A DNA stretch of 64,000 bases, from assembly GCF_900105165.1 (NCBI RefSeq), contig NZ_LT629740.1, forward strand, positions 1,612,001 to 1,676,000, read 5' to 3'. The notes under the pieces were generated by a model, which did no database searches, was not told the DNA's origin, and saw nothing but the letters and a program-made list of their open reading frames with translations. The position numbers were made by a program, and so were the translations under genes. The DNA comes from Mucilaginibacter mallensis. GTDB lineage: Bacteria; Bacteroidota; Bacteroidia; Sphingobacteriales; Sphingobacteriaceae. Below are positions 18,119 through 26,464 of the stretch, piece after piece. Numbering within the stretch: position 1 is the stretch's first letter; each line of letters opens with the position of its first letter.

Positions 18119-19135
18119 TTAAAAAATATAAATGGTGTTACCCGACACTTTGTAGTTGAACTTTGTAACTATCTGCAATGATAATAAAACCTGCTCAATA
18201 TTTTCATTTTCAAATTCACCCGATAACTTGATAGATTTTAGTCCATTATTTTTAAACACAATGTTCAAACCATATTTCCTGACTAAGTTATTAGCCAGCA
18301 AATTAAACGGCTCATTTTTAAAAATGAGTTTGTGATCCATCCATGCTGTTTCTGCATTAATGCTATTTGAATGATCGGCATAGGTTTCTTTCGTTAATTG
18401 ATAGCCCGATGCATTCACAATCAATTTATCACTGGGTTTTAACAAGATGCTTGCTGTCGGGGCATTATTTAAGGTAGCCTGTATGCTTCCCCTGAAGAGC
18501 GTGGCCTCAAATTGTGCATCGTTGGCATAACTTTTCAGGTTAAATGCAGTACCCAGTACTTTGATAGCTGTTTTTTCGGTGTGGACTATAAATGGGTGCT
18601 GATGATCCCTGGCTACATCAAAATAACCTTCGCCATCTAAATAAACCTCCCTTGTTTTGCCATTAAAATGCTTGGGATATTTTAAAACTGACAAGGAATT
18701 AAGTGTTACCATAGTACCGTCCGAGAGCTTAACCTGGGCTGTTGAACCCCATTTGGTCTGCAACTGGGCGATGTCGTTTTCCGGAGCAGATTTTATTTTA
18801 AACAGGTAGATAGAAGCCGATATAGCGATGACCGCCACAGCAGCGGCAACAATCCGAAGCCACGTGAAGGTACGACCAGTTTTGTTTATTTCCCTGATAT
18901 TATCTTTTTCGGCCACTGTATCTATAATACCGGCCCGTTGTTTTATATCGTCGAATATACTGACAATGTTTTCATAGGGTTCATCGTCCTGCGTCCAATA
19001 TGATCTTATTGCCTCATACTCTTTTTGGAAGGATGTATTGCCCGCCACAAGCCGGTTAAACTCAGCAATTTCATCAGCAGTAATATCTCCTGATAGTTTC
19101 TTTGCAAGTAATTCGGTGAATAGCTCTTCTTCCAT
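18119..19135 (-). CDS. FecR-family anti-sigma factor
   Basis: A 338-residue protein: N-terminal cytoplasmic anti-sigma region (about 1-80), one membrane segment near residues 92-112 (FTWLRIVAAAVAVIAISASI), periplasmic FecR domain (WGSTAQVKLSDGTMVTLNSL; REVYLDGEGYFDVARD), and the C-terminal DUF4974 domain (FKNEPFNLLANNLVRKYGLN ... NYKVSGNTIYIF). It holds the adjacent ECF sigma factor inactive until the STN domain of the adjacent SusC signals. It lies 46 bases after the sigma gene and 93 bases before SusC. Confidence 0.92.
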   Translation of the reverse strand: MEEELFTELLAKKLSGDITADEIAEFNRLVAGNTSFQKEYEAIRSYWTQDDEPYENIVSIFDDIKQRAGIIDTVAEKDNIREINKTGRTFTWLRIVAAAVAVIAISASIYLFKIKSAPENDIAQLQTKWGSTAQVKLSDGTMVTLNSLSVLKYPKHFNGKTREVYLDGEGYFDVARDHQHPFIVHTEKTAIKVLGTAFNLKSYANDAQFEATLFRGSIQATLNNAPTASILLKPSDKLIVNASGYQLTKETYADHSNSINAETAWMDHKLIFKNEPFNLLANNLVRKYGLNIVFKNNGLKSIKLSGEFENENIEQVLLSLQIVTKFNYKVSGNTIYIF

Positions 19136-19181
19136 TAGTGTATAGTGTACAACGTTGTAATCCTGCTTTTTATAAAAATGC

Positions 19182-19856
19182 CTACAAGTAATTAAAAAAA
19201 TAAAATAATATGATTAAAATACTCAAAATTTTGCCATCCTTTTTAATATTTTTTGAATTTTCAGGCAATGATTTCAGAGTTTGTCTTAGTTTATCAATCG
19301 CTCTGAACAACTGGGTTTGAACGGTTCTGGGGGAAATACTGAGTATTTCGGCAACTTCTTTGTATTTCAGGCCATTTTCCTTTATCAGCCTGAAAACCAT
19401 CCGGGCCTGCATAGGCAGCATTTCTATGGCCTGGTCAAGGCGGTGATGTAACTCTTTTCTTTCCAGTTTTTTTGACGGGTCCGCCAGATCTACCAAATGA
19501 AAGCTGTTATCTTCCAACTCAACCAAATGTATGTTCGAATATTTTTTACGGTATTTTAAGGATTGGTTTTTTACCGCTATAAATAAATAGCTTTCAGGGT
19601 AATCAATCTGGCTTAATGAGCTGCGGTTGGTCCAGCACTTTACAAATACTTCAGAAACTATTTCCTCGGCAACTTCCCGCTGATGAACATAGTAGACACT
19701 GAATTTGATGAGCTTGTTGAACAAGGCATAATAGAGCCTTTCAAATGCTTGGGCATCATCATTCAGGCAAATTTTCCCCCAAAGTTCGTTTAAATCGGCT
19801 CTCAATCGTATTAAATTTGGTAATTGATTTTCAATCAATGTGTCGCAATGTAGCAA
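19182..19856 (-). CDS. ECF RNA polymerase sigma factor (sigma-70 family)
   Basis: A 224-residue ECF sigma factor with region 2 (AFERLYYALFNKLIKFSVYYVHQREVAEEIVSEVF) and region 4 (QARMVFRLIKENGLKYKEVAEILSISPRTVQTQLFRAIDKL). A short hydrophobic tail (ILSILIILFYFF) follows, seen in other Bacteroidota PUL sigma factors. It heads the leftward sigma-FecR-SusC-SusD arm, divergent from the second SusC-SusD pair across 281 bases. It could drive both arms; this is inferred from layout. Confidence 0.92.
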   Translation of the reverse strand: MLHCDTLIENQLPNLIRLRADLNELWGKICLNDDAQAFERLYYALFNKLIKFSVYYVHQREVAEEIVSEVFVKCWTNRSSLSQIDYPESYLFIAVKNQSLKYRKKYSNIHLVELEDNSFHLVDLADPSKKLERKELHHRLDQAIEMLPMQARMVFRLIKENGLKYKEVAEILSISPRTVQTQLFRAIDKLRQTLKSLPENSKNIKKDGKILSILIILFYFFNYL

Positions 19857-20137
19857 ATGCTAAATGGTTTTTTGCAAATAATTTTTAACATGGTTTTGAA
19901 TTAACAATCATGCGTACATTTTCTTTTCTCCTCCTTAAAAGGTACTGGTAGCGAGCGGTATAATCAGTCTGGACAAACCTTTTATAAAAAAAATAAAATT
20001 CTTGTAGGCAGTTTTTCCAAAAAAGGGAATATAACCTTATAGCCGGGGGCTCTATCAGCCTAAAGCAAACGAGGTTTATGTTTTATACCGGCTTAAAATC
20101 TCATAACCAATTAATTTACAGTTTACTAATTCTAAAC

Positions 20138-23100
20138 ATGAGTATGAAAAAAAAATTACTTACATGCTTTATTGTTTGCAGTTCGGCAGGAGCATTCGCT
20201 ACCGGCAGTGCTATGGCATCAGCAAGCAGCAGGCATTTTTTAGCAAAACATGAACAATTTCTCGAGGTAAAGGCCGATCAGAGCATTAAAGGCGTTGTGA
20301 AGGATGAAACAGGGGCAACACTGCCGGGCGTTTCTGTTGTTATCAAGGGCTCCACAAAGGGCACGCAGACAGATGCCAATGGAAACTTTACTTTAGCCGC
20401 AAACAAAGGCGATGTATTGGTTTTTAGCTATGTAGGATATGCCTCTAAGGAAGTTACTTTAAGTGGTGATCCTGTTATCACTGTAACGCTTACATCCAGC
20501 TCAAGCCAGCTTGATGTGGTAGTAGTAACTGCATTGGGTATTAAAAGATCCCAGAAGTCGCTTACCTATGCACAGCAACAAATTAGCGGAAGCCAATTGA
20601 ATGATGTAAAAACAGACAATTTAATGAATTCGCTGAATGGTAAGGTGGCCGGTTTAGCTATTCAGCCCAGTGCTTCGGGGGTCGGTGGTTCTGCCAAAGT
20701 GCTTTTACGTGGTTCACGTTCCTTTGCAGGCAACAACCAACCTTTGTATGTAATTGATGGTGTGCCAATGGCGAACCCGGTTAATTATAGCGGAACTACA
20801 ACTACTAACGGTGGCCAGCCGGGCGACAACTTCGGTGGCAGTCCTGATGGTGGCGACGGTATTTCCAATTTAAATCCGGATGATATTGAAAGCATAACCG
20901 TGTTGGAAGGTGCATCTGCAGCCGCGCTATACGGCAGCCAGGCCGCGAATGGTGTTATCGTTATTACGACAAAGAAAGGGAAAGTTGGAAAAGCTGAAAT
21001 ACATTATTCATCCAGCTTCCAGGCATCAAATGCGGTGTCAGAACCAAAATTCCAGAATCAGTATGGTCAGACAAGTGCTGGCGCCGCAACCAGCTGGGGG
21101 GCGCCTATATCAAATTCTGAAAATAACCTGAAAGATTTTTACCAAACAGGTACCAACTGGACAAATTCTGTTGACCTGTCAACAGGTTCTGAAATTGCTC
21201 AGACTTATGCATCTTATGCCAATACCTCTGCCAATGGCATTGAACCCGGAAATACCTTAAGAAGAAATAATTTTGACCTGCGCGAAACCGGTCATTTTCT
21301 GAATAATAAACTGACTGTTGACGGGAACGTTAATTATATAGATCAGGATATAAAAAACAGTCCGGGATTAGGTTTATATATTAACCCTTTGGTAGGCTTG
21401 TATCTTTTCCCGCGTGGTTTAAATATCTTGCCTTACAAAAATCAATATTTACTTCCGAACAATACTGGGGCAGCCCGTCAGAACTGGATAACCAACAATG
21501 ATGACAGCCAGGAGCAAAACCCTTGGTGGGTAACCAACATGAACCCTAATAATCTGCAACGCAACCGCATCATATTTAATGGCAGTGCTAAATATGATTT
21601 TACCAATTGGTTTAATGTGCAGGTAAGAGGAAGCTTGGACCGTACAAATGATAATTATAACCAGGATCTGTATTCTGGTACACTTAAAACGTTTAATAGT
21701 AATGGTAACGGCCATTATTCTTACAGCAACCAGGTAACTGAACAAAAATATGCCGATGCGATTGCGAATTTTACCCCGGGTAAATTTGGTGATTTTAAAT
21801 TCGACGGATTAGTCGGTGCAGCTATCAATGATTCAAAGCTAAGTGGGCTGGGTGCCAGCGGCGATCTTTCCACCCCTGATTTTTTCACACCTTATAATAT
21901 CATTGCCGGCCATAGCGCTCCTATAGCTTTTGGTTATCATACCCAGATCCAGTCTATTTTTGAGGCTGCAAACCTGTCCTACAACGATTGGTTATACCTG
22001 GCATTGACCAACCGTACTGATTGGAATTCAACCCTGGCTTTCACAGATAAGCTCGATTACAATTATCCATCCGTGGGTTTAACTGCAATTTTATCACAAA
22101 TACTTTCCTTGCCTAAGGTTATATCTTATGCAAAAATTCGCGGAAGCTATGCTAATGTAGCCAACGGGTTACCGGCCTACATTACCAATATACAAAACAC
22201 TCAAACTTCTTCAGGTGCGCTTACCTTTAACACTACCGCTCCATTGCATACTTTAAAGCCTGAAACTACCCATTCTTACGAGTTCGGTACCGACTGGAAA
22301 TTCCTGGATAACCGTATTAATTTCAGCTTTACTTACTATAATACACATACCTATAACCAGTATTTTGCTTTAACACCTCCTGCGGCTACATTAACATCTA
22401 TAGGTTATATAAATGCCGGCGATATTCAAAATACAGGGTTTGAAATATTAGTTGGCGCTGATATTGTGCGTAGCAAAGGGTTCACCTGGAACAGTTCAGT
22501 TACAGCTTCGGCCAATAAGAACAAGATCATCTCAGTTGATAATACCGATAACCTGAACCAGGCCATTTTAACAGGTAATGACGGCGGCGGCTTCGGTTAT
22601 GAATCGGTTATAGCAAAAGGCGGTTCTTTTGGCGATATCTACGGTTACACAACTGTACGTAATGCAAAAGGCCAGATGATATTAACCGGTACAAGTGCAA
22701 GTACTTATGCACCACAAAAAAGTACCGTAATGAGCTATGTAGGTAACCCTAACCCTAAGTTCCAGTTAGGTTGGAGCAACAGCTTTAACTACGGGCACTT
22801 TAATTTGGATTTCCTTGTTGATGGGAAATTTGGCGGTCAAGTGCTTTCATTAACCCAGGCTATGCTGGATAGTTATGGTGTTTCACAGGTTTCAGGAACT
22901 GCACGTGCTAACGGCGGTGTTACCGTAAATGCTGTTAACTCGGCAGGTACACCAGTAACTACTGTAAACGCGCAAACCTGGTATCAAACCATTGGCGGCC
23001 GTAACGCATTAACAGACCAATATATATACAGCGCAACTGTTGTTAGATTGCGTCAGGCTGCGTTGGGTTATACCTGGCCGGTTGCTAACAGTGTGGTAAA

Positions 23101-23266
23101 AAATGTTAAGCTTTCATTAATTGGCAGAAACCTGATTTACTTTTATAAGAAAGCACCTTTTGATCCTGAAGTTACCACTTCAACCGGTAACGGTTTGTCG
23201 GGTGTTGATGTATTTAACCAACCGGCAACTCGTAATGTGGGTTTAGACCTGAATGTTACCTTCTAA
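20138..23266 (+). CDS. SusC/RagA-type TonB-linked outer-membrane receptor
   Basis: The start at 20138 (MSMKKKLLTC) gives a normal signal peptide; an in-frame ATG at 20078 would put 20 extra residues ahead of it. The 1042-residue protein has a carboxypeptidase-D regulatory-like domain (SIKGVVKDETGATLPGVSVV), TonB box region LDVVVVTALGI, plug (KVLLRGSRSFAGNNQPLYVI, SNLNPDDIESITVLEGASAA) and a beta barrel ending NVGLDLNVTF. It lacks the STN domain of its divergent partner at 14711-18025, so it is a transporter that does not itself signal to FecR. SusD follows after 24 bases. Confidence 0.93.
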   Translation: MSMKKKLLTCFIVCSSAGAFATGSAMASASSRHFLAKHEQFLEVKADQSIKGVVKDETGATLPGVSVVIKGSTKGTQTDANGNFTLAANKGDVLVFSYVGYASKEVTLSGDPVITVTLTSSSSQLDVVVVTALGIKRSQKSLTYAQQQISGSQLNDVKTDNLMNSLNGKVAGLAIQPSASGVGGSAKVLLRGSRSFAGNNQPLYVIDGVPMANPVNYSGTTTTNGGQPGDNFGGSPDGGDGISNLNPDDIESITVLEGASAAALYGSQAANGVIVITTKKGKVGKAEIHYSSSFQASNAVSEPKFQNQYGQTSAGAATSWGAPISNSENNLKDFYQTGTNWTNSVDLSTGSEIAQTYASYANTSANGIEPGNTLRRNNFDLRETGHFLNNKLTVDGNVNYIDQDIKNSPGLGLYINPLVGLYLFPRGLNILPYKNQYLLPNNTGAARQNWITNNDDSQEQNPWWVTNMNPNNLQRNRIIFNGSAKYDFTNWFNVQVRGSLDRTNDNYNQDLYSGTLKTFNSNGNGHYSYSNQVTEQKYADAIANFTPGKFGDFKFDGLVGAAINDSKLSGLGASGDLSTPDFFTPYNIIAGHSAPIAFGYHTQIQSIFEAANLSYNDWLYLALTNRTDWNSTLAFTDKLDYNYPSVGLTAILSQILSLPKVISYAKIRGSYANVANGLPAYITNIQNTQTSSGALTFNTTAPLHTLKPETTHSYEFGTDWKFLDNRINFSFTYYNTHTYNQYFALTPPAATLTSIGYINAGDIQNTGFEILVGADIVRSKGFTWNSSVTASANKNKIISVDNTDNLNQAILTGNDGGGFGYESVIAKGGSFGDIYGYTTVRNAKGQMILTGTSASTYAPQKSTVMSYVGNPNPKFQLGWSNSFNYGHFNLDFLVDGKFGGQVLSLTQAMLDSYGVSQVSGTARANGGVTVNAVNSAGTPVTTVNAQTWYQTIGGRNALTDQYIYSATVVRLRQAALGYTWPVANSVVKNVKLSLIGRNLIYFYKKAPFDPEVTTSTGNGLSGVDVFNQPATRNVGLDLNVTF

Positions 23267-23290
23267 GTTAATTATTAAAAAAGCACAGTA

Positions 23291-24907
23291 ATGAAAAGAA
23301 ATTATAAATATACGCAGCATATTACCGGTAACAAACTTGGCGTTGTACTGGTTTCTGTTATGGCCCTGGCATTAACAGCCTGCACCAAGAATTTTGAGAA
23401 ATACAATACCAATCCTAACGCCTTAAGCAGCTCACAAAGTACAGCCATTGCATCTACCGCATTCGGCCCTATGGAGCAGGCGATATACTCCAACTATCAG
23501 CGTGCGCAGAATTTGAGTGCCGATGGTTATAGCGGCTATATGCAGCCTGGTATCGCGTTTAGCGGGGATCATAATAATTTAACTTATGCGATGGTTGATG
23601 GTTGGAACTCAACTGGTTTTAATGATCAATATCTTCTGGTAATGTCTCCGGTTCATTCAATTGCTACAACAACCAGCATTAAAGCAACAAACCCCGAAAT
23701 GTGGGCTGTTGCCTTACTGATACAGGTAGAAGCTATGGATAGGGTGACTGACAGATTTGGCCCTATTCCTTATACAAAAGTGGCTACATCAATAACTACA
23801 GCACCTTATGATGATCAGCAAACAGTTTACCAAACATTCTTTAAACAGATTGATACAGCGGTAACCAACCTGAAAGCTTATATAGCAGCTAATCCGGGTA
23901 AAACCAGCTTAGGTGCAAGCGATTATATATATGCAGGTAATTATACCCAATGGTTGAAATTTGCTAACTCACTGCGCCTGCGCCTGGCTATGCGCCTGGT
24001 AAAAGTAGATGCAACAACTGCACAAGCACAGGCAGTAAAAGCCTTAACCGATTCGGGCGGCACTTTACTCACATCTGCTGATGATGCAGCAATTGCCCAA
24101 ACTGGTGGCCGGGAAAATGACCTGCACCAGATTTCGGGCGATTGGAATAATACCAATATGAGCGCTGCAATTGCGTCATACATGATAGGTTATAATGATC
24201 CGCGCCTTGCCATTTATTTCCAGCCTGCACAAACAGCTGCCGGTTCTGCTTATGTTGGTAAGTATTTGGGGATACGTGCAGGTACTTTAATTGGTGCCAG
24301 CCAAAGTACCTATTCTAATTTTGCAAACCTGAACACTGCCCAGACCTTTCAGTTCTCAACGCCTCAGCTGATTATGACGGCTGCTGAAGTTTGGTTTCTG
24401 AAAGCCGAAGCTGCTTTGCGCGGATGGACGACATCAAGCGTACAAAGTAATTACGAGGCAGGTATTTCCGCTTCCATGAACCAATGGGGTGCGACTATAG
24501 GTTCGTATTTAAGTGATGCGACAAGCACTGAAGCAAATTTTACCGATCCGCTTAACTCGGCTAATAACGCTACAGCATTATCAACCATCACCATTAAATG
24601 GGATAATAACGCTACACAGGAACAAAAACTGGAGCGTATTATCACACAAAAATGGTTGGCTATATTTCCTGACGGACAAGAGGCATGGGCCGATTACAGA
24701 CGTACAGGCTATCCTAAACTATTTACGGTTGCCAATAACTTTAGCGGGGGTACCATCAGTACTACCGTACAGGTCCGCAGGTTACCATATCCATCAACCG
24801 AGTATACTACCAATGCCACTGCGGTAAATAACGCCGTAAAATTATTAGGTGGTGCTGATAACGGCGGTACCCGCTTATGGTGGGACGTTGATAAAGCGAA
24901 CTTTTAA
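23291..24907 (+). CDS. SusD/RagB-family nutrient-binding lipoprotein
   Basis: A 538-residue lipoprotein (signal ending MALALTAC with lipobox LTAC). SusD-like_2 hallmarks: KYNTNPNAL near the N-terminus, AMDRVTDRFGPIPYTKV, FANSLRLRLAMRLVKVD, MTAAEVWFLKAEAALRGW, and the C-terminal LEPRRLPYPS-like RRLPYPSTEY ... RLWWDVDK. It pairs with the SusC just upstream. The mannosidase and endoglycosidase genes downstream suggest a mannose-rich N-glycan ligand. A strong terminator follows, separating it from the GH18 gene. Confidence 0.92.
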   Translation: MKRNYKYTQHITGNKLGVVLVSVMALALTACTKNFEKYNTNPNALSSSQSTAIASTAFGPMEQAIYSNYQRAQNLSADGYSGYMQPGIAFSGDHNNLTYAMVDGWNSTGFNDQYLLVMSPVHSIATTTSIKATNPEMWAVALLIQVEAMDRVTDRFGPIPYTKVATSITTAPYDDQQTVYQTFFKQIDTAVTNLKAYIAANPGKTSLGASDYIYAGNYTQWLKFANSLRLRLAMRLVKVDATTAQAQAVKALTDSGGTLLTSADDAAIAQTGGRENDLHQISGDWNNTNMSAAIASYMIGYNDPRLAIYFQPAQTAAGSAYVGKYLGIRAGTLIGASQSTYSNFANLNTAQTFQFSTPQLIMTAAEVWFLKAEAALRGWTTSSVQSNYEAGISASMNQWGATIGSYLSDATSTEANFTDPLNSANNATALSTITIKWDNNATQEQKLERIITQKWLAIFPDGQEAWADYRRTGYPKLFTVANNFSGGTISTTVQVRRLPYPSTEYTTNATAVNNAVKLLGGADNGGTRLWWDVDKANF

Positions 24908-24948
24908 CTGGTTAACTATATAGGATGAAAATTGGTTAATTTCATCCG

Positions 24949-24977
24949 AAAGGCCCCCTTAAAAAGGGGGCCTTTTT
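24949..24977 (+). terminator. Intrinsic terminator after SusC-SusD
   Basis: Arms aaaggccccctt and aagggggccttt pair around a 3-base loop and run into a T stretch. It lies 42 bases after the SusD stop. The GH18 gene beyond it should be reached by read-through or by its own promoter. Confidence 0.88.
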
Positions 24978-25103
24978 AAATGATTCATATTGTTAGTAAC
25001 CATCTGCCTATAATAACCGTATCGATACTTAACCTAATCTTATTAAATTCTAAATCTCTCTTAACAACGTTTGCCTATGGATAAAATCAATTAATTGTGC
25101 CGT

Positions 25104-25159
25104 TAAATTTATAACCAATTCTAAATTTATAATCCAATTTTAAATTTATAAACCAATTC
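25104..25159 (+). repeat. Three tandem 18-19-base repeats in the GH18 leader
   Basis: Three consecutive copies start TAAATTTATAA and end CCAATTC or CCAATTT (25104-25121, 25122-25140, 25141-25159), with a partial fourth (TAAATC) following. The array ends 12 bases before the GH18 start codon, so copy-number slippage would change the leader or protein binding. A function is not shown. Confidence 0.7.
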
Positions 25160-25171
25160 TAAATCAAAATC

Positions 25172-26410
25172 ATGAGAACATTTAACAAATTATTCTTAGC
25201 AAAGGCAGTTTCCTTTGTTATGGTGCTTACACTTTTATTTTTTTCTGCATGTAAAAAAGATGTTAGTAATACATCGCCTGATCCCCAAATAAACAAATCC
25301 GTAACGGGTAAAAGTGCTTTAGCCGTAGGTGTTAGTGGCCCAAAGGCGGTGTGTTATGTAGAGGTAAACACTGAAGATTTACGTAATGTGGGTAATTATT
25401 ACCTGGCCAGCGGTCAGCAATTGTTTGATATAGGTATTATTTTTGCCGCTAATATCAATTACGATACCGTTGCCGATACTGCACAACTGTATTTTAATTC
25501 GCAGGTAACTACTGTTTTAAGCGGTGCTGCTACCTATATTAAGCCATTACAGAATAAAGGGATAAAAGTGCTCCTATCCATACTGGGGAATCACGAGGGC
25601 GCAGGTATCTGTAATTTCCCTACACAGGCTGCTGCCACCGCTTTTGCAAAACAGTTAAGTGCTGCCGTTACCAAATATGGGCTCGACGGGATTGATTTTG
25701 ATGACGAATATGCCGATTATGGAACTAATGGAACAGGCCAGCCAAATGCATTCTCCTTTGTTTATTTGGTTACAGCCCTAAGGCAGCTTATGCCCACCAA
25801 GATCATCTCTTTTTATGATTATGGTCCTGCTGCATCAGAACTATCTTATAATGGCGTAACTGTTGGTTCAAAAGTAAATTATAGCTGGAACGCAATTTAC
25901 GGCACTTTCTCTGTACCTAATGTGCCCGGTTTAAGCGCGAGCAGCCTTGGCCCTGCTGCAATTGATATTCAAAATACAAGTGCAAGTACAGCTGCTTCAC
26001 TGGCTACACAAACCGTAAGTGGCAGCTATGGCATCTACCTTACCTACAACCTGCCGAATAGCGATGTACATACTTATCTTTCAAGTGTATCAAACGCTTT
26101 ATACGGGCAGGCAACGGTATATAGTACCGGCACGCCAGCTACAGGTGTTACCTTTTATCAGGATATAAATTATGGTGGAACCGTTACCAGCGCTATCCCG
26201 AAAGGTACTTACACCCTGAGCCAGTTACAGGCTTATGGCTTTGTTGATAACTGGGCCTCATCTGTTCAGATTCCGTCCGGATGGACGGTGATCATGTACA
26301 AGAATGATAGCTTCGGAGGTACATCATGGACACTCACTTCCAGCAATGCCAACTTTGTTAACCTGAGCCCTAATGCAAATGATGCAGTAACATCAGTAAA
26401 AATTCAATAA
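25172..26410 (+). CDS. GH18 endo-beta-N-acetylglucosaminidase-like lipoprotein with C-terminal beta/gamma-crystallin domain
   Basis: A 412-residue lipoprotein (LLFFSACKKD lipobox). The barrel carries the GH18 catalytic signature DGIDFDDE (172-179) with acid E179, and the YLTYNL segment near residue 290. Its form resembles EndoH/EndoF-type enzymes that cut between the two core GlcNAc residues of N-glycans rather than chitinases, and a GH92 mannosidase and SusC/D neighbours fit that. Residues about 325-412 form a beta/gamma-crystallin-like unit (GVTFYQDINYGG, WTVIMYKNDSFGGTSW), usually Ca-binding or carbohydrate-adhering. The exact cleavage specificity is not proven by sequence. Confidence 0.85.
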   Translation: MRTFNKLFLAKAVSFVMVLTLLFFSACKKDVSNTSPDPQINKSVTGKSALAVGVSGPKAVCYVEVNTEDLRNVGNYYLASGQQLFDIGIIFAANINYDTVADTAQLYFNSQVTTVLSGAATYIKPLQNKGIKVLLSILGNHEGAGICNFPTQAAATAFAKQLSAAVTKYGLDGIDFDDEYADYGTNGTGQPNAFSFVYLVTALRQLMPTKIISFYDYGPAASELSYNGVTVGSKVNYSWNAIYGTFSVPNVPGLSASSLGPAAIDIQNTSASTAASLATQTVSGSYGIYLTYNLPNSDVHTYLSSVSNALYGQATVYSTGTPATGVTFYQDINYGGTVTSAIPKGTYTLSQLQAYGFVDNWASSVQIPSGWTVIMYKNDSFGGTSWTLTSSNANFVNLSPNANDAVTSVKIQ

Positions 26411-26421
26411 TAAAAATAAAT

Positions 26422-26450
26422 AAAGGCCGGTCTTTAAAAGGCTGGCCTTT
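26422..26450 (+). terminator. Hairpin between GH18 and GH92
   Basis: The inverted repeat aaaggccggtctt / aaggctggccttt, allowing G-U pairs, lies 11 bases after the GH18 stop and 14 bases before the GH92 start. There is no long T tract, so it may act as a weak terminator or a processing stem that sets the ratio of the two enzymes. Confidence 0.6.
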
Positions 26451-26464
26451 ATGCTAAAGTAATC

